A DNA stretch of 64,000 bases from Bacteroidota bacterium (lineage in GTDB: Bacteria > Bacteroidota > Bacteroidia > Chitinophagales > LD1): assembly GCA_016722375.1 (NCBI GenBank), contig JADKJG010000002.1, forward strand, positions 124,001 to 188,000, read 5' to 3'. The notes beneath the pieces are model-generated. The model saw only the letters and a list, made by a program, of their open reading frames with translations, was not told the origin of the DNA and did not search any database. The translations under genes and the position numbers were made by a program. Below are positions 55,515 through 64,000 of this stretch, one piece after another (the first letter of the stretch is position 1; the number at the start of each line of letters is the position of its first letter).

Positions 55515-56539
55515 TGGCAGCAATTTCTTATGATTCTATTGCGGCAGATATTAAAGCCCGCAAATTTGCATCGGTTTATTTCTTCTGTGGTGAGGAAGAC
55601 TATTTCATTGACGGGTTAACCGATCTAATCGAACAGCATGCGCTCACCGACATGGAAAAGGCCTTCAACCAAACTATCATCTATGGCAAGGATGCAACGG
55701 TTCGTTCCATTGTTGAATCGGCTGGTCGCCTGCCCATGATGGCCGAAAGACAAGTAGTGATTGTCAGAGAAGCTCAGGACCTGAATTTGAAAAAAGGCGA
55801 AGACAATGACTTGCTTCATGCTTATTTCAAGAAACCGGTGCGCTCCACGCTGCTCGTCTTTGCTTGGAAGCATGGGAAGCCCGATGGGCGTAAAGCCTTT
55901 ATTAAAGAGGTGCAAAAGAGCGGTGTTTACTTCGAATCCAAAACTCTCTACGACAATCAGGTAGCTCCCTGGGTGCGCAACTGGCTCAAAGACCGCAAAT
56001 ACAAAATTGAAGAACAGGCCAACGAACTGCTCGTAGAGTTTACCGGTAACGATCTTTCTAAAGTAGCCAACGAACTCGAAAAGCTCATCCTCAACAAACA
56101 ATCCGGCGCCACCATCACCGCTGATGATGTCGAAAAAGGCGTAGGAGTCAGCAAGGAGTTCAACGTCTTTGAATTGAGCAACGCCCTCGGTCAGAAAAAT
56201 AGAACCAAGGTCTTTCAAATCGCCAACTACTTTGTAGCCAACCCCAAGAACGGCCCATTTGTCCTTATCCTCGGCACCTTGCAGGGATTTTTCACTAAGG
56301 TTTATCTCGCCGCACAACAAAAGCACGTGGAAGACAGAGAACTGGCGGCCAAACTGAAAGTAAACCCCTTCTTCGTCAAGGACTATAAAAACGCAGCGCG
56401 CAACTACTCAGAGAAGAAACTCGAACAAATCTTCCATCTTCTCGCCGAATACGACCTTCGCTTCAAGGGAGTCAACTCTACCAACAACATTAACGAAGGC
56501 CAACTGCTTAAAGAGATGGTCATCCGCATTTTGAGTTAG
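55514..56539 (+). CDS. holA: DNA polymerase III subunit delta
   Basis: 341 aa. SVYFFCGEEDYFIDGLTDLI is the N-terminal motif of the delta subunit (Walker-A-like, degenerate), and LSKVANELEKLILNK, then EFNVFELSNALGQKN are its AAA+ lid and C-terminal region. It is part of the clamp loader that puts the beta clamp on primed DNA and opens it. It shares a one-base overlap with amn. Confidence 0.92.
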   Translation: MAAISYDSIAADIKARKFASVYFFCGEEDYFIDGLTDLIEQHALTDMEKAFNQTIIYGKDATVRSIVESAGRLPMMAERQVVIVREAQDLNLKKGEDNDLLHAYFKKPVRSTLLVFAWKHGKPDGRKAFIKEVQKSGVYFESKTLYDNQVAPWVRNWLKDRKYKIEEQANELLVEFTGNDLSKVANELEKLILNKQSGATITADDVEKGVGVSKEFNVFELSNALGQKNRTKVFQIANYFVANPKNGPFVLILGTLQGFFTKVYLAAQQKHVEDRELAAKLKVNPFFVKDYKNAARNYSEKKLEQIFHLLAEYDLRFKGVNSTNNINEGQLLKEMVIRILS

Positions 56540-56576
56540 TTGCTTTTAATCATTCAACAATTATCTTCGCCCCAAC

Positions 56577-57236
56577 TTGAAAACAATTATTTCTCCTTCT
56601 ATACTGAGCGCCGATTTCGGAAACCTACAGCGCGACATCGAAATGCTGAACCAAAGCAAAGCTGAATGGATTCATGTGGACGTGATGGACGGAGTCTTTG
56701 TTCCGAATATCTCTTTTGGCTTTCCGGTGCTTCAGGCAGTGAGAAAGGCCACCAAGAAATTTCTGGATGTACATCTGATGATTGTGCAGCCAGAGAAATA
56801 TCTTCAACAGTTCCGCGACGCAGGTGCTGATCATATCACGGTTCATTACGAAGGCAATTATCATCTCGATTCTATTATCCATCAAATAAAAAAGACTGGA
56901 GCTACGGCTGGAGTGGCCATTAACCCGGCTACATCTGTCGCAGATTTGAAAGAGATTATTCATCTGCTCGATTTGGTTTTAATCATGAGTGTGAATCCCG
57001 GCTTTGGTGGACAAAAGTTTATTCCCTATGCTACCCGGAAAGTGAGGGAGTGCAAAGCCTTGATTCAATCTTCCGGCTCCAAAGCAAAAATTGAAGTGGA
57101 TGGGGGAGTAGGGCTGAACAATGCTAAAGAACTGATTGATGCTGGTGCCGATGTGTTAGTGGCCGGTAACGCGGTGTTTGGTTCGGGCGATCCGGCAGCA
57201 ACTATTATTCAATTACAAAATGCTTCGGGGCAATAA
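56577..57236 (+). CDS. rpe: Ribulose-phosphate 3-epimerase
   Basis: 219 aa beginning with TTG at 56577 (MKTIISPSILSADFGNLQRD). TIM-barrel motifs: SILSADF, WIHVDVMDGVFVPNISFG, HLMIVQPEKYL, MSVNPGFGGQKFIP and VDGGVGLNNAKEL, including the metal-binding His and Asp residues. It interconverts ribulose 5-phosphate and xylulose 5-phosphate in the pentose phosphate pathway. The TTATCTTCGCC before the start is promoter-like, and no other start is nearer the conserved N-terminus. Confidence 0.95.
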   Translation: MKTIISPSILSADFGNLQRDIEMLNQSKAEWIHVDVMDGVFVPNISFGFPVLQAVRKATKKFLDVHLMIVQPEKYLQQFRDAGADHITVHYEGNYHLDSIIHQIKKTGATAGVAINPATSVADLKEIIHLLDLVLIMSVNPGFGGQKFIPYATRKVRECKALIQSSGSKAKIEVDGGVGLNNAKELIDAGADVLVAGNAVFGSGDPAATIIQLQNASGQ

Positions 57237-57265
57237 ATGCCTGTAATCTTCGTTTATACGCATCC

Positions 57266-59815
57266 ATGTATTTGAAGCAGTTCCTATTTCTTTCCTTACT
57301 GTTTTCTGGCTTTTCGTTATTTGCTCAAAACATCGGAACCGTAAAGGGGTCGGTTTATGACTCGGTCGGAAAGAAGATGGAATTCATTTCCATTGTGGTA
57401 GAAGAAGATCAGAAATATTCCACTACCACCGACCGGAAAGGAAACTTTGAGCTGAAGGTGCCTGCCGGAAGAAAGATCACCCTAGTTTTTTCGTCACTAA
57501 ATACTTATGCTACCCGTATCAAGGTGGAATTGAATCCCGGCGAAACGGTTACCTTAAAACAAGTGGTGACAGAAAAGATAAATGCCATTCCTGATGCGGT
57601 GATTAAAGGGGAACGGCAAGAAGGCGAAGCACCGAGTACGGTGGAAATAAAAGGACAAACCTTCCTTGCATCTCCCAACGAAAGCTTTGAAGCCAATCTC
57701 GCTTTTCAGGGTTTGGGGGTGCAGAAAAGCAATGAGTTGAGTTCCAGCTATTCTGTACGCGGCGGTAACTTTGATGAGAACCTCGTGTATGTAAACGATT
57801 TTGAAGTTTATCGCCCTTTCCTTATCCGGTCGGGACAGCAGGAGGGATTGAGTTTTATCAATCCCAATATGGTGAGCAACGTAAAGTTCTCCTCCGGCGG
57901 CTTTCAAGCGCGCTATGGCGACAAGATGAGTTCTGTGCTGGATGTGACTTACAAACGTCCTAAGCAGTTCGGTGGTTCGTTCTATGCCAGTTTGATGGGA
58001 TTTGGAGGCCACGTGGAAGGAAGCGACAAGAAACAGCGCTTCACTTTTCTGGTTGGTGTACGTCAACGCACCAGTCAATATTTGCTTCGTTCCTTGGATA
58101 CTAAAGGCCAATACAGTCCTAACTTTCTTGACTTGCAGGGCTTTTTTACCTATCGGATCAGCGAGAAGACAAGTGTAGAATATATCACCAACTATTCACG
58201 CAATCAGTTTTTCTTTAAGCCGGTGAACCGCGAAACCAGCTTTGGTCTGCTGACCGATGTCAAGAAGCTGACGATTTATTTTGACGGACAAGAAGCTGAC
58301 CAGTATCAGTCGGCACTCAACGGACTTTCTTTCAACTATGCTCCCAACAATCACCTACTGCTGAAGTTTCTGACGTCCTATTATCTCAACCGCGAAAAAG
58401 AGGCTTATGATATTCAGGGTGAATATTACCTCAGTCAGGTGGAGAGCGATATTGGTAAAGATAATTTCGGCGAGATTCTTTACAGTCTTGGGGTCGGTGG
58501 TATGCAAGATTGGGCGCGAAACACGTTGAAGAGTGATATCTACTACGCCGGTGTCCGTGGCTCCTGGTTCAAAAAGGGACATAATCTTCAATGGGGGCTT
58601 GATTATAAGCACGAGTGGATTAAAGACAAGCTCGATACTTGGAACCGGCTCGATTCGGCAGGTCATTCGCTTCCTTATAATTATGATGAAACATTGGTGC
58701 TGGTAGATTCCAACTACTACTATGTTCCGCAAAAGGGAAACATCGGATTCGACAACATTCTGAAATCTTCATTCGATCTTGAGTCCAATCGGATTTCGGG
58801 CTTCATTCAAGATACTTGGAGATGGGGCGACTCTTCCAAATTCACTTTCAATTACGGCGTTCGCTTTCAGTATTGGGATGTCAATCAGGAACCTGTCATC
58901 ACCCCACGGGTGCAGTTCAGCTATAAACCCAAAGGCAAGGCGGATATTGTCTTCACAGCTTCCGCCGGCACCTACTATCAGCCTCCTTTCTACCGGGAAA
59001 TGCGTAATCTGAAAGGAGAAGTGAACACCAAACTCAAGGCTCAAAAATCTTTTCATGGAGTGCTGGGCATGAACTATGCGTTTAGTGCATGGAAGAGGCC
59101 CTTTAGTTTTGTGACGGAAGCGTATTATAAATACCTCTGGGATTTGGTTCCCTATAAATATGAAAACGTATTGATTCGCTATTTGGGCGAAAACCTTTCT
59201 AAAGGTTATGCCGCTGGTGTGGATTTCCGTTTGAACGGCGAACTGGCTGAGGGTGCAGAAAGTTGGATCAGCATGAGCATTATGAGTACCGGCGAAGATC
59301 TGCGCAACGACCAATATGTTGCCTACTATGATAGCAATGGGGTGGCTTGGGCGAACACCGAACGCAACCAAAGCAGGATTGTGGACAGTGCCACGATTTA
59401 CCCCGGTTATATTCCCCGCCCTACGGACCAGCGCGTGAACTTTGCCTTGTACTTTCAGGACTATATCCCTAAGTTCAAATTTATCAAAGTACATATCGCG
59501 ATGGTTTTTGGCAGCGGCCTTCCATTTGGGCCTCCGGGTGCCGATAAGTATAAGGACAAACTACGGTTGCCGCCCTATCGCCGGGTGGACATCGGTTTCA
59601 GCGGCCAACTTTGGAACCCCGAATGGGCGAAGAACAAGAACAAGTTTAATCAGGGACTCAAAGGTGTGTGGATATCGGTGGAGGCTTTTAATATCTTCGG
59701 TATCACCAATACAGTTTCTTACATCTGGGTGCGCGACATTTTCAACACCCAATACGCCGTGCCTAATTACCTCACCACTCGCCGCATCAACGCCAAGTTG
59801 GTTGTGAACTTCTAG
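57266..59815 (+). CDS. TonB-dependent receptor with carboxypeptidase-like domain
   Basis: 849 aa. Signal peptide 1-20 (FSLFAQ). Residues 22-105 are a CarboxypepD_reg-like module (KGSVYDSVGKKMEFISIVVE). A plug (residues about 120-235; SYSVRGGNFDENLVYVNDFE, then FSSGGFQARYGDKMSSVLDV) and a 22-strand-type barrel follow, ending in the TonB-receptor C-terminal strand. There is no adjacent SusD-like gene, so it is not an ordinary Sus-type glycan system. The ligand is unknown. It follows rpe by 29 bases, but this may be chance. Confidence 0.9.
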   Translation: MYLKQFLFLSLLFSGFSLFAQNIGTVKGSVYDSVGKKMEFISIVVEEDQKYSTTTDRKGNFELKVPAGRKITLVFSSLNTYATRIKVELNPGETVTLKQVVTEKINAIPDAVIKGERQEGEAPSTVEIKGQTFLASPNESFEANLAFQGLGVQKSNELSSSYSVRGGNFDENLVYVNDFEVYRPFLIRSGQQEGLSFINPNMVSNVKFSSGGFQARYGDKMSSVLDVTYKRPKQFGGSFYASLMGFGGHVEGSDKKQRFTFLVGVRQRTSQYLLRSLDTKGQYSPNFLDLQGFFTYRISEKTSVEYITNYSRNQFFFKPVNRETSFGLLTDVKKLTIYFDGQEADQYQSALNGLSFNYAPNNHLLLKFLTSYYLNREKEAYDIQGEYYLSQVESDIGKDNFGEILYSLGVGGMQDWARNTLKSDIYYAGVRGSWFKKGHNLQWGLDYKHEWIKDKLDTWNRLDSAGHSLPYNYDETLVLVDSNYYYVPQKGNIGFDNILKSSFDLESNRISGFIQDTWRWGDSSKFTFNYGVRFQYWDVNQEPVITPRVQFSYKPKGKADIVFTASAGTYYQPPFYREMRNLKGEVNTKLKAQKSFHGVLGMNYAFSAWKRPFSFVTEAYYKYLWDLVPYKYENVLIRYLGENLSKGYAAGVDFRLNGELAEGAESWISMSIMSTGEDLRNDQYVAYYDSNGVAWANTERNQSRIVDSATIYPGYIPRPTDQRVNFALYFQDYIPKFKFIKVHIAMVFGSGLPFGPPGADKYKDKLRLPPYRRVDIGFSGQLWNPEWAKNKNKFNQGLKGVWISVEAFNIFGITNTVSYIWVRDIFNTQYAVPNYLTTRRINAKLVVNF

Positions 59816-59832
59816 ATTGTTTTTGGAAGGGG

Positions 59833-60771
59833 CTATCTGCCTTTGCTCATATCCGAAACAAAATGACAGTGGCTTATCGCCACGTCGTCCAAACGCATTT
59901 CGGCATATTTTTTATCCAGAGGGATCGTCTTCAGTTCGAGTAGATTTCCTTCTCGGAATGTTTCTTCAGAAACAGGAATTTGCAGGTCTTCATACATTTT
60001 TCTGTAGTCTGTAATCCGCAATCTGCTTTGTGGCTGAATGGAATTGTCGATCCATATCCATTCCCTATCTGAAAAGCGTAGAAAGTTATAGATATTGATA
60101 CTCTTGTCGAAGTGAGCAAAGTGGTCGGACATATCAATGGAATGAGACATCACCCCACCTTGTTTTTTTACCACCCTTTTGAAATCCTTTAGAATAGGAT
60201 GAAGGATAACCGGATAGATATGCTCAAACGTATTGTTTGAATTGACTAAATCTATGGAGCCATCGGGCAGTGAAAGTTGCCGGGCATCTTCAATCTTGTA
60301 AGTGATCCTCAGATCGTGCAGGATATTATCCAGAGACAATTGCTCGAAATTCTGGAGCAGACTTAGAAGGGTTTGATATTTGTCGGGGTCATAAGATAAG
60401 TACCCTGTCAACTTGCCCGAATCATGATACTCAACAAACTTCCTGAGCGTGGTTTCTATTCTCTTTTTGGAAGTAAGAAAGGTAATATCTACCGAATAAA
60501 TTTTCTCTACACCGGAAAGAAAGAAACAGACTGGAACCACCGGATACCATCCAGTGCCGATTTCAAGAGTGCTTGCGGGAATTTTCTTCCCTGAAAACTG
60601 CTGATACTTCTTGAGATGTTGAGTGGCATGTTCCAAGCGACTGGAAAAATACTCGTCGGTGAGGTAAACTCCTTTGGTCACGTATTTCTGGAAAAGAAAA
60701 TTAACCTGATGATTAAAAGGTAAATAAGATACCACCTTTTGCACTACGGCCTTTTGAACCCATTTTTTCAT
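59833..60771 (-). CDS. Class I SAM-dependent methyltransferase-like protein
   Basis: 312 aa. STLEIGTGWYPVVPVCFFL is motif I (GxGxG variant EIGTG) of a Rossmann-type methyltransferase. LPDGSIDLVNSNNTFEHI is motif IV, with the typical 'D-L-V-x-S-N-N-T-F-E-H' layout. The N-terminus (about 70 residues) is helical and basic. Substrate unknown. It is convergent with the TonB receptor and stands alone. Confidence 0.75.
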   Translation of the reverse strand: MKKWVQKAVVQKVVSYLPFNHQVNFLFQKYVTKGVYLTDEYFSSRLEHATQHLKKYQQFSGKKIPASTLEIGTGWYPVVPVCFFLSGVEKIYSVDITFLTSKKRIETTLRKFVEYHDSGKLTGYLSYDPDKYQTLLSLLQNFEQLSLDNILHDLRITYKIEDARQLSLPDGSIDLVNSNNTFEHIYPVILHPILKDFKRVVKKQGGVMSHSIDMSDHFAHFDKSINIYNFLRFSDREWIWIDNSIQPQSRLRITDYRKMYEDLQIPVSEETFREGNLLELKTIPLDKKYAEMRLDDVAISHCHFVSDMSKGR

Positions 60772-60973
60772 TTCAAATATCAGCCCTTGCGTCTTTTTTG
60801 TCTATAGCAATACGGGCATTCAAATAAAACAAAATTTTGTTGCTCTAGATTGGGTTGGTCACAAACTTGTAGTAAAGGCTTTTTCAGTGCTATATATCTG
60901 CATCCTCTATATTCCATTTCTATTGTAGCCAGTGAGTTCATAAACTGATGTCATCCTGAACGGCACCTATTCT

Positions 60974-60981
60974 TATTTTTG
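60974..60981 (+). promoter_or_regulatory. -7 box TATTTTTG before purE
   Basis: Exact TAnnTTTG match 18 bases before the ATG at 61000. Confidence 0.6.
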
Positions 60982-60999
60982 CGCCCTAAACAAAAGACC

Positions 61000-61518
61000 A
61001 TGAGCAATCCTTTAGTCGGTATTATAATGGGCAGCGAAAGCGATTTGAAGATTATGCAGGAAGCTGCTGAAGTGTTGGGCGAACTGGGTGTGGAGTTTGA
61101 ATTGACAGTGGTGTCTGCTCACCGCACCCCACAGCGCATGATCGATTATGCCCAGATTGCCAAAGAAAGAGGATTGAAGGTGATTATTGCCGGTGCCGGT
61201 GGCGCGGCGCATCTGCCGGGCATGGTGGCTTCTATTACCCCTTTACCGGTGATTGGTGTTCCTATTAAATCTTCCAATTCGATAGATGGCTGGGATTCTA
61301 TTCTTTCTATTCTGCAAATGCCCTCTGGCATACCGGTAGCTACGGTAGCACTCAACGGTGCGAGAAACGCGGGGATATTAGCCGCCAAAATAATAGGCAC
61401 TTCAGATAAGGCTGTTTCGGAGAAAGTTATGGCCTATAAAAACCAATTGAAAGCTAAGGTCGAAAACTCTGTCCGCGAAATGAAGATTGCGGGTTTCAGA
61501 AATGAGTTTGACGATTGA
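61000..61518 (+). CDS. purE: N5-carboxyaminoimidazole ribonucleotide mutase
   Basis: 172 aa from MSNPLVGIIMGSESDLKIM. The open frame starts at a TTG 21 bases upstream, but that lies inside the promoter. VSAHRTPQRMIDYA, AGAGGAAHLPGMVA and ALNGARNAGILAAKI are the PurE core. It moves the carboxyl group of N5-CAIR to C4 in the de novo purine pathway. No purK is seen adjacent. Confidence 0.93.
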   Translation: MSNPLVGIIMGSESDLKIMQEAAEVLGELGVEFELTVVSAHRTPQRMIDYAQIAKERGLKVIIAGAGGAAHLPGMVASITPLPVIGVPIKSSNSIDGWDSILSILQMPSGIPVATVALNGARNAGILAAKIIGTSDKAVSEKVMAYKNQLKAKVENSVREMKIAGFRNEFDD

Positions 61519-61523
61519 AGCGC

Positions 61524-63762
61524 TTACTGCTCTTTCAAGACTTTGATCACTTCCTCCACCGCCAGATGGTAGTCGTTTAGAGAACGTGATACTTCCTCGA
61601 TTTGCTGCTGTGCCAGTTTCCAATCTCTATTCTCTATCGCCTCGCGAACACCGGGCAGGGTTTTAACTCCATATCCGGTATATCCGGGTGCGTAGATGGA
61701 ATGTTTATACCAGAGGCGATTAGGGAAGGCCGTTGGCGAACAAAAGCTGCTTCTCGCTTTGATACAGTAGGTTATTTAATTTATTGACCGAAGTAGGAAG
61801 TAGTTTTACGTCGCCTATCAGCGATTCATATTCTGCACTACTTTTCTTTAAAGAAGCAAGGGCATTTTGTAGCGTCGCGAAATCAAGATAGGGCACGTCC
61901 TCTTTAACCGTTGGGGGAACAAAGGTAAGAGTGGGGTCATTTGCGTGGACGTAATGTTTCCCAAGAATCAATTTATTTTCGATCTCAGTAGAAAAGCGCA
62001 TATCATCCAACTGTTTGATAAGCTCAGAAGCATAATCATTCACCGTGGAATAAAAATCTCCATAACGGAATGGCAATACCTGTGCATTTGCCATGCGCAA
62101 GGTCATCCGACCGGCGGTCTTGGCCAACACTACTTCATAAACAAACCTGGGGTCTTTGAAGCGACAAAACATTTCATAAGTATCATAAGCGGAATGATAT
62201 TCGCCGCCGCCGCTCTCACCGCCAAATCCGAGATCAAGTGCAGGAATGCCCAAATGCTGGTAGAAGGAGGAGAAATCAGAACCGGAGCCTAGAGCACCCA
62301 ATTTGATAGCCGATGAAGCAAGGATTTCCTTCTTTTCTTTCATGCCGGAGGCATTCACTGCATCGTGGGAGATTCTTCGTTTCAAAATGCTGACCTTCGT
62401 TTGCGGGTCTATTACATCATCGGCTACTTCATTCACAAACTGCTCCAAGGTATGAGAGCCGCCAACGCCGAGGAATCCACGACCGGTGGCATCGGTATTG
62501 ATATAGACCACGGCCTTTTTGCTCAGCTCATTTTTATTGGTCTCTACCCATTCGGTAGAACCCAGCAGGCCTTCCTCTTCTCCATCCCAACTGCAATAAA
62601 CGATGGTGCGCCTTGGGCGCATTCCTTCTTTCGCCATTTGGCCAATGGCTCTGGCCTCTTCCAACATGGCAGCTTGCCCGCTGATAGGGTCGTCGGCACC
62701 CATTACCCAAGCATCAAGGTGATTGCCGCGAATGATCCATTCATCCGGCAATTCGCTTCCCTTCATCATCGCGACCACGTCATACACCGGTACAATGTCC
62801 CAGTTAAACTCAAGTTTCAAATGAACCTTCACCGGTCCCGGTCCTACATGATAGGTAAATGGCAATGCACCGCGCCAGTTACCGGGCGCCACCGGTCCTG
62901 CAAGTGCGGCAAGAAAAGGTTTTGCATCTGCATAAGAAATGGGCAACACCGGTATTTTCATTAAAGTCTTCACCTCGGCTCGGTCTATGCGCTTAGCACC
63001 TTTTACGGCACCATAGCCGGGTGTTTGCGGGTCGCCGGGATAAAGCGGCATATCCATTACCGAACCGCGCTGCACTCCGTGTTCATTCTTGAATGCGCCT
63101 TTGGGATAAACATCCCCCTGATAATAGCCATCCTCTTTCGGATCAGAATAAATCAAACAACCAATGGCTCCATATTCTGCGGCCAAGCGAGGTTTAATTC
63201 CTCTCCATGCGCCACCATACCGCGCAATCACAATTTTCCCTTTCACACTGATTCCCATCTGCTCTAACTGCTCGTAATCCGCAGGAATACCATAGTTTAC
63301 ATACACCAACTCACCGGTCACATCGCCGTCGGCTGAATAGCAATTATAGGGTGGAAGCTGTTCGCTAAGCTGCCCCGAGGTAGTATCCTCTTTCAAAGTA
63401 GGTTCTACTAGCGAGGCTTTGAATTTAATGACTGAAGCGGCTTCCAGCAGGCGAAGCTTAGGAGTGGGAAACAGCGCGTAGAACGTATCAATCCTTGCAT
63501 CAAAGCCCCATTCTCTATATTTCTTTAAAAGATATTCCACATTGCTTTTCTGATAAGGCGAACCCAAATGATGTGGTCGCGCAGAAAGGTGCTTCATCAT
63601 GCTCTCTATGGCCGATACTTCCAGCAATTGATCATAGCGTGTCTCTGCTTTTTTCTGAAGGATTGTTCCCGAAGGGCTATAACCCAACAAGGTTTCATTT
63701 GGAGCATCGGCAGATACCAGTAATAGCAACGCCGCAACGAGAACTACAAAAGTCTTTTTCAT
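61524..63762 (-). CDS. M28-family metallopeptidase, glutamate carboxypeptidase II-like (frameshifted)
   Basis: About 745 aa after correction. Signal peptide 1-20 or so. A PA domain (residues about 140-290, GKIVIARYGGAWRGIKPRLA) is inserted before the zinc-peptidase part: NHLDAWVMGADDPISG, then CSWDGEEEGLLGS (metal His, Asp, Glu) and a later His near GGESGGGEYHSAYDTYE. The frame is lost at GGG 61723-61725, where one G is extra. Removing it continues the protein as NRLWYKHSIYAPGYTGYGVK and ends at 61524 with a helical tail, as in related peptidases. Function by family: an exopeptidase in the periplasm or at the surface. Confidence 0.85.
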
Positions 63763-63818
63763 AAAGCCGGTTTATATTTGAGAAACGAAGAAGCGAAAAA
63801 TTATCAAGGACGCATTGC

Positions 63819-64000
63819 CTATCCCTTCTGTTCGTCCTCCTCGTCGAAACGCCCTACATCCAGAACGCCATCCAGCGCGGTGAGACGGCTGGTCAGATCT
63901 TCCAGTTCGGCGGTGTCGTGAACATACACCATGATTTTTCCTTCAAATACACCATCGGCGCTATCGAAAGAAAGCGAGCGCATATTCAGGTTCATTTGTC
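63819..64000 (-). CDS. C-terminal ACT domain of a Rel/SpoT (p)ppGpp enzyme (partial)
   Basis: The gene enters from the right edge. The last 60 residues read NMRSLSFDSADGVFEGKIMV, then YVHDTAELEDLTSRLTALDG, ending FDEEDEQKG. This pattern (SIxFDSxDGxFEGxIMVxVHDxxxL) is the regulatory ACT domain at the end of long RelA/SpoT homologues, where it monitors amino-acid or ribosome signals. The catalytic part lies outside the window, so whether it is a synthetase, hydrolase or both cannot be seen. Confidence 0.75.
   Translation of the reverse strand, partial: QMNLNMRSLSFDSADGVFEGKIMVYVHDTAELEDLTSRLTALDGVLDVGRFDEEDEQKG

Noticed and set aside
63773..63780. TATATTTG on the plus strand as a promoter
   Set aside because: No plus-strand gene begins after it within the window.

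Overview
The window is a stretch of a Bacteroidota chromosome. The evidence is six secreted proteins with type IX secretion (T9SS) C-terminal sorting domains, two TonB-dependent receptors, many SPII lipoproteins, type-B ribosomal protein L31, the small Bacteroidota-type AMP nucleosidase, and several promoters with the Bacteroidota -7 box TAnnTTTG. I cannot place it below phylum. I see no tRNA, rRNA, CRISPR array, complete insertion sequence or phage.

Layout. 1-646: a 21-bp tandem repeat and two minus-strand terminators. 647-7578: a T9SS adhesin-like protein, a cation:amino acid/dicarboxylate symporter, two membrane proteins, a GT2 glycosyltransferase and rpmE2. 8511-21450: a giant T9SS protein (about 3,640 aa after correcting one frameshift) with 13 repeats of 41 aa, then an M1 peptidase. 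21502-27990: mazG, a 1.2-kb gene-free repeat-rich region, RNase R, a Wzx-like flippase and a secreted protein. 28057-32861: small cell-envelope proteins, rlmH, a rhomboid protease and a TMTC-like TPR membrane protein. 33000-38193: the first copy of a duplicated 314-aa gene, small lipoproteins and a PKD/T9SS protein. 38295-42945: a HmuY/TonB receptor/HmuY-like operon, likely for heme uptake. 42954-46493: a DCC oxidoreductase, a T9SS protein and a PASTA protein. 46637-48372: the second copy of the 314-aa gene. 48644-54660: a cyclophilin-FKBP fusion, an NrnA-like DHH phosphoesterase, lipoprotein and TPR genes, a PlsC-like acyltransferase and an HsdR_N-like gene. 54744-64000: AMP nucleosidase, holA, rpe, a TonB receptor, a methyltransferase, purE, an M28 peptidase and the 3' end of a rel/spoT gene.

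The most unusual material is intergenic. A family of at least five structured elements shows compensatory changes in its apical stem. Two copies bracket each 314-aa gene in inverted orientation, so that gene, its 5' region and its flanks look like a duplicated cassette (about 1.7 kb, copies about 13.7 kb apart). Other repeats are a separate hairpin family with up to 15-bp arms, a perfect 23-bp stem in an AT-rich block, and a 124-bp displaced copy of the acyltransferase 3' end.

Eight genes are broken by indels that are nearly all at short homopolymers, and correcting each by one base restores a family-typical protein. I read this as uncorrected sequencing error more than decay, and give corrected gene extents.
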